64,000 nucleotides of DNA, from positions 186,001 to 250,000 of the forward strand of contig NZ_CABPSA010000006.1 of the NCBI RefSeq assembly GCF_902459615.1, read 5' to 3'. Below are positions 34,514 through 43,754 of this stretch, in pieces (position 1 is the first letter of the stretch; every line of letters starts with the position of its first letter). A program made the position numbers and the translations under genes. Source of the stretch: Pandoraea commovens (GTDB lineage: Bacteria; Pseudomonadota; Gammaproteobacteria; Burkholderiales; Burkholderiaceae). Under the pieces are notes generated by a model, which made no database searches, was not told where the DNA came from, and saw only the letters and a list, made by a program, of their open reading frames with translations.

Positions 34514-34559
34514 TTATTTCGTGAGCGAAATAAAAATTAAAATATACTTCGTGTGCGAA
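34514..34559 (+). promoter_or_regulatory. Two-site MarR-type operator region
   Basis: TTATTTCG-TGAG-CGAAATAA (34514-34533) is a perfect palindrome with 8-bp arms. TTCG-TGTG-CGAA (34548-34559) repeats its core, and TTCGAA follows near 34573. The surroundings are very AT-rich. It is upstream of a hydrolase-MarR operon, so it fits autoregulation by the MarR protein. Confidence 0.65.
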
Positions 34560-34637
34560 CTATGTGTGTATTCGAACTAAGTTACTGAAAGGCGCTGCAC
34601 ATTCCCCCCGGGAATGCGAGTGCCGGGGAGTTGTTTT

Positions 34638-35594
34638 GTGACGTCACTTGCTGCTGAGATTCCTGCCGTCGACGGATATCCGCTCGGCGCGCATGTCTGG
34701 TATCCAGAGGAGTTGCCTGCGAAGGGCCTTGTACTGGTGCACCCGGCGACGGCCGTGCCGGAGCGGCTTTACTTCGCGTTTGCGAAATACATTGCCGAGC
34801 GCGGTTTGATTGCCGTCACCTACAGCTACCGGGGCATCGACGGGTCGCGTCCGTCATCGCTCAGAGGTTTTCAGGCGCGTATGCGCGACTGGGCGGATCT
34901 GGATGCCGAGGGCGTCACGCGTTGGGCTTGCACCCATTACCCGTCGCTGCCGCTTTATGCCGTCGGCCATAGTTTTGGCGGTCATGCCATCGGACTGTGC
35001 GAAAGCTCGAACCTGCTGCGCGCGGCGGTGCAGGTGGCATCGCATGCAGGGGCGATGCGCGTGGTGACGAACCGTCGCGAACGCACACGCGTCACGCTGC
35101 TGATGCACTGGCTAGCACCGCCGCTCGCGCGTCTGGTGGGTTACATGCCGGGCAGCCACCTCGGCATCGGTGAGGACCTGCCGAAAGACGTTCTGCTCGA
35201 ATGGAGCGACTGGACACGCCTGCCGAACTACTTTTTTGACGATCCGACGCTGGACGCCGACACCCGTTTCGCTCGCGTGTGCACGCCGATCCTCTCGCTC
35301 GGTTTCGACGACGATCTCTGGGCAACGCCCATGGGCATCGACATCCTCGTATCACGGTTTCGTCACGCGAACGTGACGCGTCGGGAGATTTCGGCAAGTC
35401 TTTCGGACACCGGATCGATCGGGCATATGGGATACTTCCGCCAGCGTTCCGGCGCGTTTGCGTGGCCGGAAACCATCGACTGGTTGTTGTCGACGGGCGC
35501 AGTGAATGCCGGGGAGCGTCGCACAGGAGCGGGTGTGTCGACGGACGATGGCATGACCGCCCGCGATCCCTTGATCCCGAATCCCTCAGACTGA
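34638..35594 (+). CDS. Alpha/beta hydrolase (serine aminopeptidase-like S33 family)
   Basis: A 318-residue protein. It has an oxyanion strand LVLVHPATAVPERLY, the nucleophile elbow VGHSFGGHAIG, and a late histidine in GSIGHMGYFR. This is the predicted hydrolase family (COG4757 style, also called YheT-like) of unknown substrate. The start is a GTG at 34638 with GGGGAG 7 bases before it. Reading from 34614 would give an odd N-terminus. A MarR gene follows 9 bases after the stop, forming a two-gene operon behind a double operator. Confidence 0.83.
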   Translation: MTSLAAEIPAVDGYPLGAHVWYPEELPAKGLVLVHPATAVPERLYFAFAKYIAERGLIAVTYSYRGIDGSRPSSLRGFQARMRDWADLDAEGVTRWACTHYPSLPLYAVGHSFGGHAIGLCESSNLLRAAVQVASHAGAMRVVTNRRERTRVTLLMHWLAPPLARLVGYMPGSHLGIGEDLPKDVLLEWSDWTRLPNYFFDDPTLDADTRFARVCTPILSLGFDDDLWATPMGIDILVSRFRHANVTRREISASLSDTGSIGHMGYFRQRSGAFAWPETIDWLLSTGAVNAGERRTGAGVSTDDGMTARDPLIPNPSD

Positions 35595-35603
35595 CGAGAC
35601 GGC

Positions 35604-36098
35604 ATGCCCAAACGCCAGGCGTCCCCTGCGACTGAAAAATCTGTCAAACGAAGCAAGTCGACGACCGAAGCGGCCGACCGACGCCTGTTCTTCCTGCTCA
35701 ATGTCGGACAACGTCGCGTACAGCAGTGGATAGATGCGCGCTCATCGGAGAACGCGGGTGTGAGCGCTGCGCAGGCGGGCGTGCTCTTTTACCTGCTGCA
35801 TCACGAGGACGCGCTCGTCGGCGAGGTCGGTACGGCGCTGCAACTTTCCCCGTCATCCATGACGGGGCTGGCGAACCGTATGGTCGTCGCCGGTCTGCTC
35901 ACGCGCTGGGCCGACGCCAACGATGGCCGTGCCACGCGTTTGCGCATCACGGCCGCCGGTCACAAAGCCATCGCTCGTGCGCGCGACGTACTGGCCGAAC
36001 TCAACGACCTGTTACACGACGATTTCACCGAAGCCGAGCTTCGCACCGTGGCGCGCTGGCTCGGGAATCTGCAAAAGCAGTTCCCGGCAGAAGGCTGA
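35604..36098 (+). CDS. MarR family transcriptional regulator
   Basis: A 164-residue winged-helix protein (VSAAQAGVLFYLLHHEDALVGEVGTALQLSPSSMTGLANRMVVAGLLTRWADANDGRATRLRITAAG) with the MarR wing DxRxxRL as DGRATRL. It is encoded 9 bases after the hydrolase gene in the same operon. The TTCG-N4-CGAA repeats upstream of the operon are the likely binding sites, giving negative autoregulation. The ligand is unknown. The N-terminal 25 residues are basic and disordered-looking. Confidence 0.9.
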   Translation: MPKRQASPATEKSVKRSKSTTEAADRRLFFLLNVGQRRVQQWIDARSSENAGVSAAQAGVLFYLLHHEDALVGEVGTALQLSPSSMTGLANRMVVAGLLTRWADANDGRATRLRITAAGHKAIARARDVLAELNDLLHDDFTEAELRTVARWLGNLQKQFPAEG

Positions 36099-36121
36099 CG
36101 CGAACGCGTCGGCGTAGGGTG

Positions 36122-36565
36122 TCAGTGAATCGCCAGCGCGTTCGACTGCGCGTTGGCGATACCCGCCGCCACGTTCACACCGATGTTGCCTGCGGCACCC
36201 ATCAGCGCGCGGTCGCCGAGCGATGCGTTCGTCGCGCCCGTCACCGTCGCCGCATTGCGGATCGTCTGGGTCGTGTCGATCGACACGTGGCTCGCTTGCG
36301 CCACCACGATCTGATTCGACTGCACGTTGAGCGTGCCGGCGGCGACGTTCACGCCGAAACTGCCGTGGGCATCGCGCAGCGCATCCGCGCCGAGCGTAGC
36401 GACGACTGTCGGATGGCCGTTGAACACGGCGTCGGTTGCGACGGTCTGCCGTGTGGAGAGCTGGACGACGCGGGCGTCGTCGGGCGTGGCAGCGGCGGCG
36501 GAGAGGGTGACGCAGGCACTGGCAACGGCCAGCACGAAAGCACTCAGCGAAGCGAGACGCGGCAT
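36122..36565 (-). CDS. Small secreted repeat protein, amyloid/adhesin-like
   Basis: A 147-residue protein with a signal peptide (about residues 1-26, ending SAAAA) and two imperfect repeats, GSFGVNVAAGTLNVQSNQIVVA and GNIGVNVAAGIANAQSNALAIH. The motif G-x-I/F-G-V-N-V-A-A-G-x3-N-x-Q-S-N is a beta-rich style seen in secreted Fap-type and other surface fibril or adhesin proteins. No anchor, export apparatus or Fap-like partner genes are seen nearby. The function is unknown, and a role in surface structures is an inference from the repeat only. Confidence 0.65.
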   Translation of the reverse strand: MPRLASLSAFVLAVASACVTLSAAAATPDDARVVQLSTRQTVATDAVFNGHPTVVATLGADALRDAHGSFGVNVAAGTLNVQSNQIVVAQASHVSIDTTQTIRNAATVTGATNASLGDRALMGAAGNIGVNVAAGIANAQSNALAIH

Positions 36566-36818
36566 GTTGATCTTCCCCAGATCGTCCGTTGGGACGGATA
36601 TCTGGATAACGGCGCCTGAGGCGCTCGGGTTGAATGTTTTTTCGTATGTCGCGTGCGCGCCTGGCTGATTTTAATGTGCCCCGCTCCGGCGTGCCGCTAC
36701 ATCGAAAGCCGCAGTCGTTCCCGTGACCGCTGCGGCGCGCATTTTCGCATGACGACACGTCGCCGTACCGTCATGCCCGCATGCAAAAATTCACCCGGAC
36801 CACGCTTGACGCGCGAGA

Positions 36819-38198
36819 TTACGCAGGTTCTCCCGCGCCGTTCGCCAATCCCGTCGAATGCCCCTGCGATTGCATCGCTGCCTGCTGCTGCACCGACGCC
36901 GATTTCTTGTGGTCGATGAGCAACACGGCGATCACGGCAATGACGGCGGGAATCGCGATTGCCATAAAGTTTTGCTGCAACGGCAGCGACATGCTCACGA
37001 GCACACCGATCACGATGGGCGCGAGAATCGCACCGCTGCGTCCCACGCCGGAAGCCCAGCCGATCCCCGTGCTGCGTGCTGCCATCGGATAGAACTGACC
37101 CGCGTAGGCGTACGTCACGATCTGCGTGCCGATGGTCGACGCACCGGCCAGTCCCACGAGCACGAAGAGCACCGGCGTCGGCACCTTCACGCCGAGCAAC
37201 GTGATCGACACGGCGGCGAGTGCATACATCCCCACGAGCACGTATTTGATGTTGAAGCGATCGGCCAGCCAGCCGCCGCCGATCGCGCCGAGCATCGCGC
37301 CGAAGTTCAGAACGAGCACGAAGGTGAGCGCCGAGCCGAGGCTGTAGCCGGCGCTCGCCATGAGCTTCGCAAGCCACGAGCTGAGCGCGTACACCATGAA
37401 CAGACACATGAAGAACGCGACCCACAGCATGACCGTGCTGAAGCCACGCCCGTCCTGGAACAAACGCGAGAGCGGCGCGGCTTGCTTGCGGTCCGTGCCC
37501 GGCAGTGCGAACTGGTCACTCGGCTGCGCAACGTAATCCGGCGAGAGGCGGCCGAGGACTTGCTTGAGTGTGTCGAGACGTCCGTTACGAATGAGGAACG
37601 GCATCGATTCGGGGAGCGCTTTCATCGCGAACGGCACGAGCAGCGCCGGAACACTGGCCGCGAGAAACACGGACTGCCAGCCGTACGACTCGATCAGCCC
37701 TTTGCCGAGGAGTGCTGCGAGCATGCCGCCGACGGAGTAGCCCGAGAACATGAGCGTGACGAGTGTACCGCGCAGACGTCGCGGTGAGTATTCCGTCATC
37801 TGCGCCACGACAATCGGCATCACGCCGCCGATGCCGACGCCTGCCAGAAAGCGGGTGACGGAAAAACTGATCGGCTCATGCGTGAGACCGGCCGCTGCGG
37901 TGAACAGCGAGAACATCAGGACGCAGATGGCGATGGCTTTGCGACGGCCGATGCTGTCCGCGACCATGCCCATCACGATGGCACCGAACATCATGCCGAA
38001 CAGGGCCGAGCTGACCATGAAACCGGCGCTGGTGGCGTCGACGTTCATCGCCTTCATGATCGACGGCAATGCAATGCCCGCGACCGCGAGGTCGTAGCCG
38101 TCGAAGATGATGATGAGCGCGCACCAGAGCAGGATGCGTCCGTGATAGCCGTTGAAGCGCGCTTCGTCGGCCAGATGATGTACGTCGATGTGTCGCAT
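36819..38198 (-). CDS. AAHS family aromatic acid:proton symporter (MFS)
   Basis: A 459-residue permease with 12 membrane segments. The family signature DGYDLAVAGIALPSIM lies in helix 1, GMMFGAIVMGMVADSIGRRKAI is the loop 2-3 MFS motif, and FLAGVGIGGVMPIVVAQMTEYSPRRLRG is helix 4 with its loop. The Asp-Gly-Tyr-Asp motif is diagnostic for benzoate/4-hydroxybenzoate/protocatechuate transporters (BenK, PcaK, MhbT types). It imports aromatic acids for the ring-cleavage routes in this region. The exact substrate is not readable. Its upstream gap holds the palindrome CATGCA-N6-TGCATG at 38364. Confidence 0.92.
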   Translation of the reverse strand: MRHIDVHHLADEARFNGYHGRILLWCALIIIFDGYDLAVAGIALPSIMKAMNVDATSAGFMVSSALFGMMFGAIVMGMVADSIGRRKAIAICVLMFSLFTAAAGLTHEPISFSVTRFLAGVGIGGVMPIVVAQMTEYSPRRLRGTLVTLMFSGYSVGGMLAALLGKGLIESYGWQSVFLAASVPALLVPFAMKALPESMPFLIRNGRLDTLKQVLGRLSPDYVAQPSDQFALPGTDRKQAAPLSRLFQDGRGFSTVMLWVAFFMCLFMVYALSSWLAKLMASAGYSLGSALTFVLVLNFGAMLGAIGGGWLADRFNIKYVLVGMYALAAVSITLLGVKVPTPVLFVLVGLAGASTIGTQIVTYAYAGQFYPMAARSTGIGWASGVGRSGAILAPIVIGVLVSMSLPLQQNFMAIAIPAVIAVIAVLLIDHKKSASVQQQAAMQSQGHSTGLANGAGEPA

Positions 38199-38505
38199 GC
38201 GGGTGTCTCCATAAACGAATCCGCCCTCCGTCGGATCGCGGAGAGTCTTTGTGTATTCCTTTATGACCGACGCACGCGGCAGCGAGGCCGAGCTTCAGCG
38301 GCGCGACCTGAGGTCGTTACCAAGGAAGCAGACCACCTCTATGTCCTGCGATGGGTGGCTGTTCATGCAATATCGTGCATGCAGTAAACGCGAAACGGAC
38401 GTCGACTGCAAGGCGAATTTGACGTTTCTAGGGTTTTACATGAGAAAACGCCGCTCGTAAGTGACTGTTTAATTATGGCGAGGGACGTGTTGGAAGAGGT
38501 GAGAT
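38199..38505. other. Gap upstream of the aromatic transporter
   Basis: About 300 bases with no coding sequence. It contains the palindrome at 38364-38381, which could be an operator for the transporter gene. The AT content rises near 38420-38475. Confidence 0.4.
38364..38381. promoter_or_regulatory. CATGCA-N6-TGCATG palindrome
   Basis: Perfect 6-bp arms around ATATCG, about 165 bases upstream of the transporter start. It is a weak candidate operator. Confidence 0.35.
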
Positions 38506-38530
38506 GTGCGGCGGCAGAACACCGCCGCAC
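38506..38530 (-). terminator. Hairpin downstream of opgG
   Basis: A perfect 9-bp GTGCGGCGG/CCGCCGCAC stem with a 7-base loop, 19 bases after the opgG stop. The minus-strand tail is only moderately T-rich, so this is probably a terminator but not a classical one. Confidence 0.55.
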
Positions 38531-38548
38531 GGACTACATTAATGCAAC

Positions 38549-40132
38549 TTATTGCTTAGCGACGGAGAAAGGCGGGAGTTGATAGCTCCACGTCTCGCTG
38601 ATCGCCTTCCCGCCCGAGACGAGCGCGGCGCGCAGTTCCACGACCTTGGCCGGATCCTTGACCATCACGCGCAGGTTCAGGCGCATGCCGTGCGTGACCG
38701 GGTTCGGTTGCAGCGTCTGCTCGATGATGGTGGCGTTATCGCTGACGCTGATTTGCGATGTGACTGAACCGGGCGGCAGCGTGGCGAGCGGGCCACCGTC
38801 GAAGTCCACGATCAGGCCCGTGCTGCCGTCGAAGTGACGAATCAGATTGGCCTGCGTGATCTCGCCTGCGGTGCGCAGCGTCTGCTTGACCCATGCCAGA
38901 TTGCGGTCGACGATGCCGCGCTCGTTCATCGTCCAGCGGATGTTGTAGTCGGCCTGCAACGGCGTGCCCTTGGGCGGCAGTTGATCAGGCGTCCAGAACG
39001 CGCCGATGTTGTCGTTGGTCTCGTCCGGCGACGGAAGCTCGACCAGTTCGACATGTCCCTTGCCCCAGTCGCCCTGCGGCTCGACCCACGCACTCGGGCG
39101 CAGATCGTAGCGGTCCTTCAGGTCTTCGTATTGCGAGAAATCGCGTCCGCGCTGAAGCAGGCCGAAGCCGCGCGGATTGGTCACCTGGAACTGGCTGATG
39201 GCGACGTTGCGCGGATTGTTCAGCGGACGCCAGATCCATTCGCCATTACCCGCGTGAATCGCCAGACCGTTCGAATCGTGCAGCGCCGGACGGAAGTTGT
39301 ACGGATCGCGCTGCTGGTTCGGTCCGAACAGGAACATGCTCGTGAGCGGCGCGACGCCGAGCTTCGTCACCTTATCGCGCATGAACACGCGTGCCTGCAC
39401 CTTCAACAGCGAGTCTTCGCCCGGCGTCAGGTCGAAGCGATAAGCACCCGTGGCGCGCTTCGAATCGAGCAATGCGTAGAAGACGAGATGCTTGTCGCCC
39501 GCATTCGGACGCTCGATCCAGAACTCGCGAAACGCCGGGAATTCTTCGGCGATGGGCAGTCCGGTGTCGATGGCAAGACCGCGCGCGGACAGACCGTAGA
39601 TCTGGCCTTTGCCGATCACGCGGAAATAGCTCGCGCCAAGCACGCTCATGATTTCGTCGAGCTTGCCGGGTTCGTTGATCGGGTAGAGCACGCGAAAGCC
39701 CGCGTAGCCCAGGTCGTGCGTGGCGCTGCGGTCGAGCTTGAGATCGCCAAAGTCGAAGCGCTTGCTGTCGTACTTGATCTCGTCGATCTTCGCGCTAGCG
39801 CCGGTGCCGACGATCTCGTTGATCTTCACCGGCGTGCTGAACTGCATGCCCTGATGATAGAAGCCGAGCTTGAACGCCGTCGGCTGATCGTTCCATTCGA
39901 ACGCTTCGCGGCGCGGCTGGATCTTGATGTAGTCGCCGAACTGCATCTTTGCGAAGGCCGGTGTGAGGTTGCTTGCCGGGGCCGTGTAGGGCTTGTCGGC
40001 GAGCGCCTTCGCGCGGGCGGTCACGTCATCGAGGGAGAACGCATTGGCATGCGCGGCACCCAGCAGGGCGGCACCCGTGGCGACCCATGATGCGCATCGG
40101 CGCCAGGACGCAATCTGAAAAAACAAAACCAA
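38549..40132 (-). CDS. opgG: Periplasmic glucan biosynthesis protein OpgG (MdoG)
   Basis: A 527-residue periplasmic protein, near the 511 residues of E. coli OpgG. A signal peptide (to ...HANA) precedes the MdoG domain, which has [100 protein letters not shown] and DNIGAFWTP as typical blocks. OpgG acts on osmoregulated periplasmic beta-1,2-glucans, and the E. coli protein belongs to the glucanase family GH186. The preferred start is a TTG at 40132 with AGGAG 6 bases before it, because upstream ATGs (40177, 40207) have no ribosome site and lead into unlikely N-termini. The partner opgH is not nearby. Confidence 0.93.
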   Translation of the reverse strand: MVLFFQIASWRRCASWVATGAALLGAAHANAFSLDDVTARAKALADKPYTAPASNLTPAFAKMQFGDYIKIQPRREAFEWNDQPTAFKLGFYHQGMQFSTPVKINEIVGTGASAKIDEIKYDSKRFDFGDLKLDRSATHDLGYAGFRVLYPINEPGKLDEIMSVLGASYFRVIGKGQIYGLSARGLAIDTGLPIAEEFPAFREFWIERPNAGDKHLVFYALLDSKRATGAYRFDLTPGEDSLLKVQARVFMRDKVTKLGVAPLTSMFLFGPNQQRDPYNFRPALHDSNGLAIHAGNGEWIWRPLNNPRNVAISQFQVTNPRGFGLLQRGRDFSQYEDLKDRYDLRPSAWVEPQGDWGKGHVELVELPSPDETNDNIGAFWTPDQLPPKGTPLQADYNIRWTMNERGIVDRNLAWVKQTLRTAGEITQANLIRHFDGSTGLIVDFDGGPLATLPPGSVTSQISVSDNATIIEQTLQPNPVTHGMRLNLRVMVKDPAKVVELRAALVSGGKAISETWSYQLPPFSVAKQ

Positions 40133-40371
40133 AAGTCGCTCCTGAAGTGAAGGGGCAGGTTGCCTCGGCGCCGACATCGGGGGTGGCGCCATACCGCATC
40201 GAGGCACAGAAATCTTTCAAAAAACGCCAATTGTGGCAAAGTATCGCACTTCGTGTTGCGAGTTCGACGTTTTGCGGCACTCGCAACGCCCGCCGATACG
40301 ACGACCCAGACGTTCTGGTGCACGACGCTGCTGCGCGCGCCACACGTCGCATTCAATTGGATCGCCATCAG

Positions 40372-42708
40372 ATGCGAATGCTCTCCGCACTGGCCCTTGC
40401 CGCCAGTTTCGCCGTCGCGCCGGCCTTTGCCAGCGCCGCTCAAGCCTCCGACAACGTGAACAACGGCGGTGTTCCCGTCGCCATGCCCTCGGCGTCCGCC
40501 AAGCAACGCTTTGTCGACGATCTCATCGCGCGCATGACGCTCGAAGAGAAGATCGGTCAGCTGCGCCTGATCAGCATCGGCGCGGACATGCCGCAGCCGA
40601 AACTCATCAAGGAAATCGCCGCCGGTCGTGTCGGCGGCACGTTCAACTCCGTCACGCGCAGCGAGAATCGTCCGCTGCAAGATGCTGCCGTCAAGCAAAG
40701 CCGTCTGAAGATTCCGATCTTCTTCGCCTACGACATCGTGCACGGCCATCGCACCGTGTTCCCGATCAGCCTCGGCCTCGCGTCGAGCTGGGACATGACG
40801 GCGGTCAAGCAGGCCGCACGCGTGGCCGCGCAGGAAGCGAGCGCGGACGGGCTGGACGCCACGTTTGCGCCGATGGTCGACATCTCGCGCGATCCGCGCT
40901 GGGGCCGCACCTCGGAAGGCTTCGGCGAAGACCCCTATCTGGTCTCGCAGAGCGCGCGCGCCAGCGTGCAGGGCTTTCAGGGCACCTCGCCCGCCAATCC
41001 GGACAGCCTGATGGCGTTCGTGAAGCACTTCGCGCTGTATGGCGCAGTGGAAGGCGGGCGCGATTACAACGTCGTCGACATGAGTCCGATGCGCATGTAT
41101 CAGGACTATCTGCCGCCGTATCGTGCCGGTATCGATGCCGGTGCAGGCGGGGTGATGATCGCGCTGAACTCCGTGAATGGCACACCCGCAACGTCGAACA
41201 AATGGCTATTGCGCGACCTGCTGCGTGGCGAGTGGGGCTTCAAGGGTGTGACGGTGAGCGATCACGGCGCGATTGAAGAGCTGATGCGTCACGGCGTGGC
41301 GAAGGATGGTCGTGAAGCCGCCAAACTCGCCATCGAAGCGGGCGTCGACATGAGCATGGCCGATCAGCAATACCTCAAGCAGTTGCCGGATCTCGTGAAG
41401 TCGGGCGACGTGCCGATTCGCTTCATCGACGATGCTGTGCGTGAAGTGCTCGGCGCGAAGTACGACATGGGCCTCTTTGCCGATCCGTATCGTCGTATCG
41501 GCAACGCCGCGCAAGACCCGAAGGATGTGTACGCCGACGACCGTCTGCATCGCGACGCCGCACGCGACATCGCTCGTAAGTCGATCGTCCTGCTCGAAAA
41601 CCAGCACGATGCACTGCCGCTGAAGAAGGCGGGAAAGGTCGCCGTGATCGGGCCGCTCGCCGATTCGAAGCTCGACATGATGGGTAGCTGGTCGGCGGCG
41701 GGCAAACCGGCGCAGGCCGTCTCGCTGTTGCAAGGCGTGCGCGACACGCTCGGCGACAAGGCGCAGGTGACCTACGCGCGCGGCGCGAACATCACCGACG
41801 ATCCGCGCGTGGTCGAGTACCTGAACTTCCTCGACTGGGACAATCCGGAGGTCGTGCAGGACAAGCGCACGCCGCAGCAGATGATCGACGAAGCCGTGCA
41901 GGTCGCGCGCAACGCCGACACGCTGATCGTGGCCGTGGGCGAATCGCGCGGCATGTCGCATGAAGCGTCGAGCCGCACGAGCCTCATGTTGCCGGGCAGC
42001 CAACTGGCGTTGTTGCAGGCGCTCAAGGCGACGGGTAAGCCGCTTGTCGTGGTGCTGATGAACGGCCGTCCGCTCGATCTGAACTGGGCGAAGGCCAATG
42101 CCGACGCGATGCTGGAGACGTGGTACGCGGGCACCGAAGGCGGTCATGCGATTGCCGACGTGCTGTTCGGCGACTACAACCCGTCGGGCAAGCTGCCGAT
42201 CTCCTTCCCGCGCTCCATCGGTCAGATCCCGACGTACTACAACCAGCTGCGCATCGGCCGTCCGTTCACGCCGGGCAAGCCCGCGAACTACACGTCGCAA
42301 TACTTCGAGGAAGACTCCGGCCCGCTGTATGCGTTCGGATACGGCCTGAGCTACACGACGTTCGACGTGTCGAAGGTCAAGCTCTCGGCGAAGACGATGA
42401 CGAGCGGCGGCAAGGTGGAAGCGAGCGTGACGGTGCGCAACACCGGCAAACGCGAAGGCGAGACGGTCGTGCAGTTGTATTTGCAGGACGTGGCGGCGTC
42501 GATCGTGCGTCCGATCAAGGAACTGAAGGGCTTTCAGAAGGTGAGTCTGAAGCCGGGTGAGTCGCGCACCGTGCAATTCGCCATCGACGAGAGTCTGCTG
42601 AAGTTCTACAACGCGAAGCTGCAATACGTGGCGGAGCCGGGCGACTTCAACGTGCAGATCGGACTCGATTCGCAGAACGTCCAGCAAGCGACGTTTACGC
42701 TTCAGTAA
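40372..42708 (+). CDS. bglX: Periplasmic beta-glucosidase (GH3, BglX type)
   Basis: A 778-residue secreted glycoside hydrolase with a signal peptide (cleaved near AFASA). The GH3 barrel has LRLISIGADMPQPKLIKEIAAGRVGG, the substrate arginine/lysine segment KHFALYGA and the nucleophile Asp297 in VTVSDHGAIEEL. The alpha/beta sandwich follows with GMSHEASSRTSL, then a C-terminal FnIII-like domain (VTVRNTGKREGETVVQLYL). The length matches E. coli BglX (765). The family removes terminal beta-glucosyl units. It diverges from opgG with 239 bases between, suggesting a joint role in periplasmic glucan turnover. The start at 40372 is close to the signal peptide, and the frame's upstream extension is not coding-like. 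Confidence 0.92.
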   Translation: MRMLSALALAASFAVAPAFASAAQASDNVNNGGVPVAMPSASAKQRFVDDLIARMTLEEKIGQLRLISIGADMPQPKLIKEIAAGRVGGTFNSVTRSENRPLQDAAVKQSRLKIPIFFAYDIVHGHRTVFPISLGLASSWDMTAVKQAARVAAQEASADGLDATFAPMVDISRDPRWGRTSEGFGEDPYLVSQSARASVQGFQGTSPANPDSLMAFVKHFALYGAVEGGRDYNVVDMSPMRMYQDYLPPYRAGIDAGAGGVMIALNSVNGTPATSNKWLLRDLLRGEWGFKGVTVSDHGAIEELMRHGVAKDGREAAKLAIEAGVDMSMADQQYLKQLPDLVKSGDVPIRFIDDAVREVLGAKYDMGLFADPYRRIGNAAQDPKDVYADDRLHRDAARDIARKSIVLLENQHDALPLKKAGKVAVIGPLADSKLDMMGSWSAAGKPAQAVSLLQGVRDTLGDKAQVTYARGANITDDPRVVEYLNFLDWDNPEVVQDKRTPQQMIDEAVQVARNADTLIVAVGESRGMSHEASSRTSLMLPGSQLALLQALKATGKPLVVVLMNGRPLDLNWAKANADAMLETWYAGTEGGHAIADVLFGDYNPSGKLPISFPRSIGQIPTYYNQLRIGRPFTPGKPANYTSQYFEEDSGPLYAFGYGLSYTTFDVSKVKLSAKTMTSGGKVEASVTVRNTGKREGETVVQLYLQDVAASIVRPIKELKGFQKVSLKPGESRTVQFAIDESLLKFYNAKLQYVAEPGDFNVQIGLDSQNVQQATFTLQ

Positions 42709-42748
42709 TGCTTCAGTAATGCTTCAATAACCTAAGCCTTACGTCAGC

Positions 42749-43660
42749 TTACGCCTGCGTTTGGAATTCCCCCGCAAGGAATTCCACGCAGGCGCGCACT
42801 TTGGCCGACGACGCCACGCGCGACGGATATACCGCCCAGACGTTGGCCGGTTGCGTGACGTCCGGCAGTACCTGCACCAGTTCTCCGCGCGCGATCAGCG
42901 CACCTACATCCCACATCGACCGCAGCACGATGCCCTGACCGTCGAGCGCCCACTGCACTGCGACTTCGCCGTGGTTCGTCGAGAGCGGCCCCGTCACCTT
43001 GAGCGAGACGGACTCACCACGCTGCTGCAATCGCCACATGCCGAACGGGTGATCGCGTTCCTTGATGACGATGCACGCGTGTCCCGCGAGATCGCTTAGC
43101 TGGCGCGGCGTGCCGTGCGCTTCCAGATACGCCGCCGACGCGCACAACACGCGATGGTTGTCTGCGAGCTTGCGCGCAATCAGATGCGGTGCAATCTCGT
43201 CTCCGATACGTACGTCGAGGTCGTAACCTTCCGCCGCAACGTCGACGATGCGGTCGAACAGGTCCAGCCGGACATTGAGTTGCGGATGCAGCGCACGAAG
43301 CCGCGACATCGCCGGGGCCACCACGTGCCGTCCGAAGCCGAAGCTGCTCGACACCCGAAGCGTGCCGCGTGGCACCTGACGCGTACTCGACACATCCTCC
43401 ATCAGATGACTCACGTCGTCGAGAATCTTCTCGGCCCACGCGTAGACCCGCTCACCCGCGTCGGTGATCGCCACGCGCCGCGTCGAGCGGTGTAGCAGAC
43501 GCGTGCCGAGATCGGCCTCCAGCATGCCCACGCGCTTGCTCACGTAGGCGGGCGAGACGCCCAGCGCCTCGGCGGCTGCCGAGAAGCTGGCGCGGCGCGC
43601 GACCTGACAGAACACGCGCAGATCGTCGAGATTGGGATTGACGGGCAGAGGTTTATTCAC
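42749..43660 (-). CDS. LysR family regulator of tartrate/malate dehydrogenase
   Basis: A 303-residue protein with a LysR helix-turn-helix (LRVFCQVARRASFSAAAEALGVSPAYVSKRVGMLEADLGTRLL) and an effector domain from about residue 95. It diverges from a TtuC-type dehydrogenase with only 94 bases between, as for DmlR and TtuA regulators. The start is taken as GTG 43660 (VNKPLPVNPNLDDLRVF), which is the usual family N-terminus. The frame continues 23 codons upstream without a ribosome site. Confidence 0.85.
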   Translation of the reverse strand: MNKPLPVNPNLDDLRVFCQVARRASFSAAAEALGVSPAYVSKRVGMLEADLGTRLLHRSTRRVAITDAGERVYAWAEKILDDVSHLMEDVSSTRQVPRGTLRVSSSFGFGRHVVAPAMSRLRALHPQLNVRLDLFDRIVDVAAEGYDLDVRIGDEIAPHLIARKLADNHRVLCASAAYLEAHGTPRQLSDLAGHACIVIKERDHPFGMWRLQQRGESVSLKVTGPLSTNHGEVAVQWALDGQGIVLRSMWDVGALIARGELVQVLPDVTQPANVWAVYPSRVASSAKVRACVEFLAGEFQTQA

Positions 43661-43754
43661 GATTCGTGGATAGTGGATTAACCGATTGGGGGATTTTATC
43701 CGCGTTGGAATGGAATAATCTAGCGGCATTCGTCAAACGTTCAGGAGACAGACC
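43661..43754. promoter_or_regulatory. Divergent ttuC-LysR promoter region
   Basis: A short 94-base gap. AT-rich blocks (gattggggga, ggaatggaataatc) probably carry both promoters, and AGGAGA precedes ttuC. No large palindrome is seen. Confidence 0.4.

Noticed and set aside
41206-42687. A 493-codon open frame antisense to bglX
   Set aside because: It is the shadow of a GC-rich gene on the other strand, with no recognisable domain and Arg/Leu/His-biased composition.
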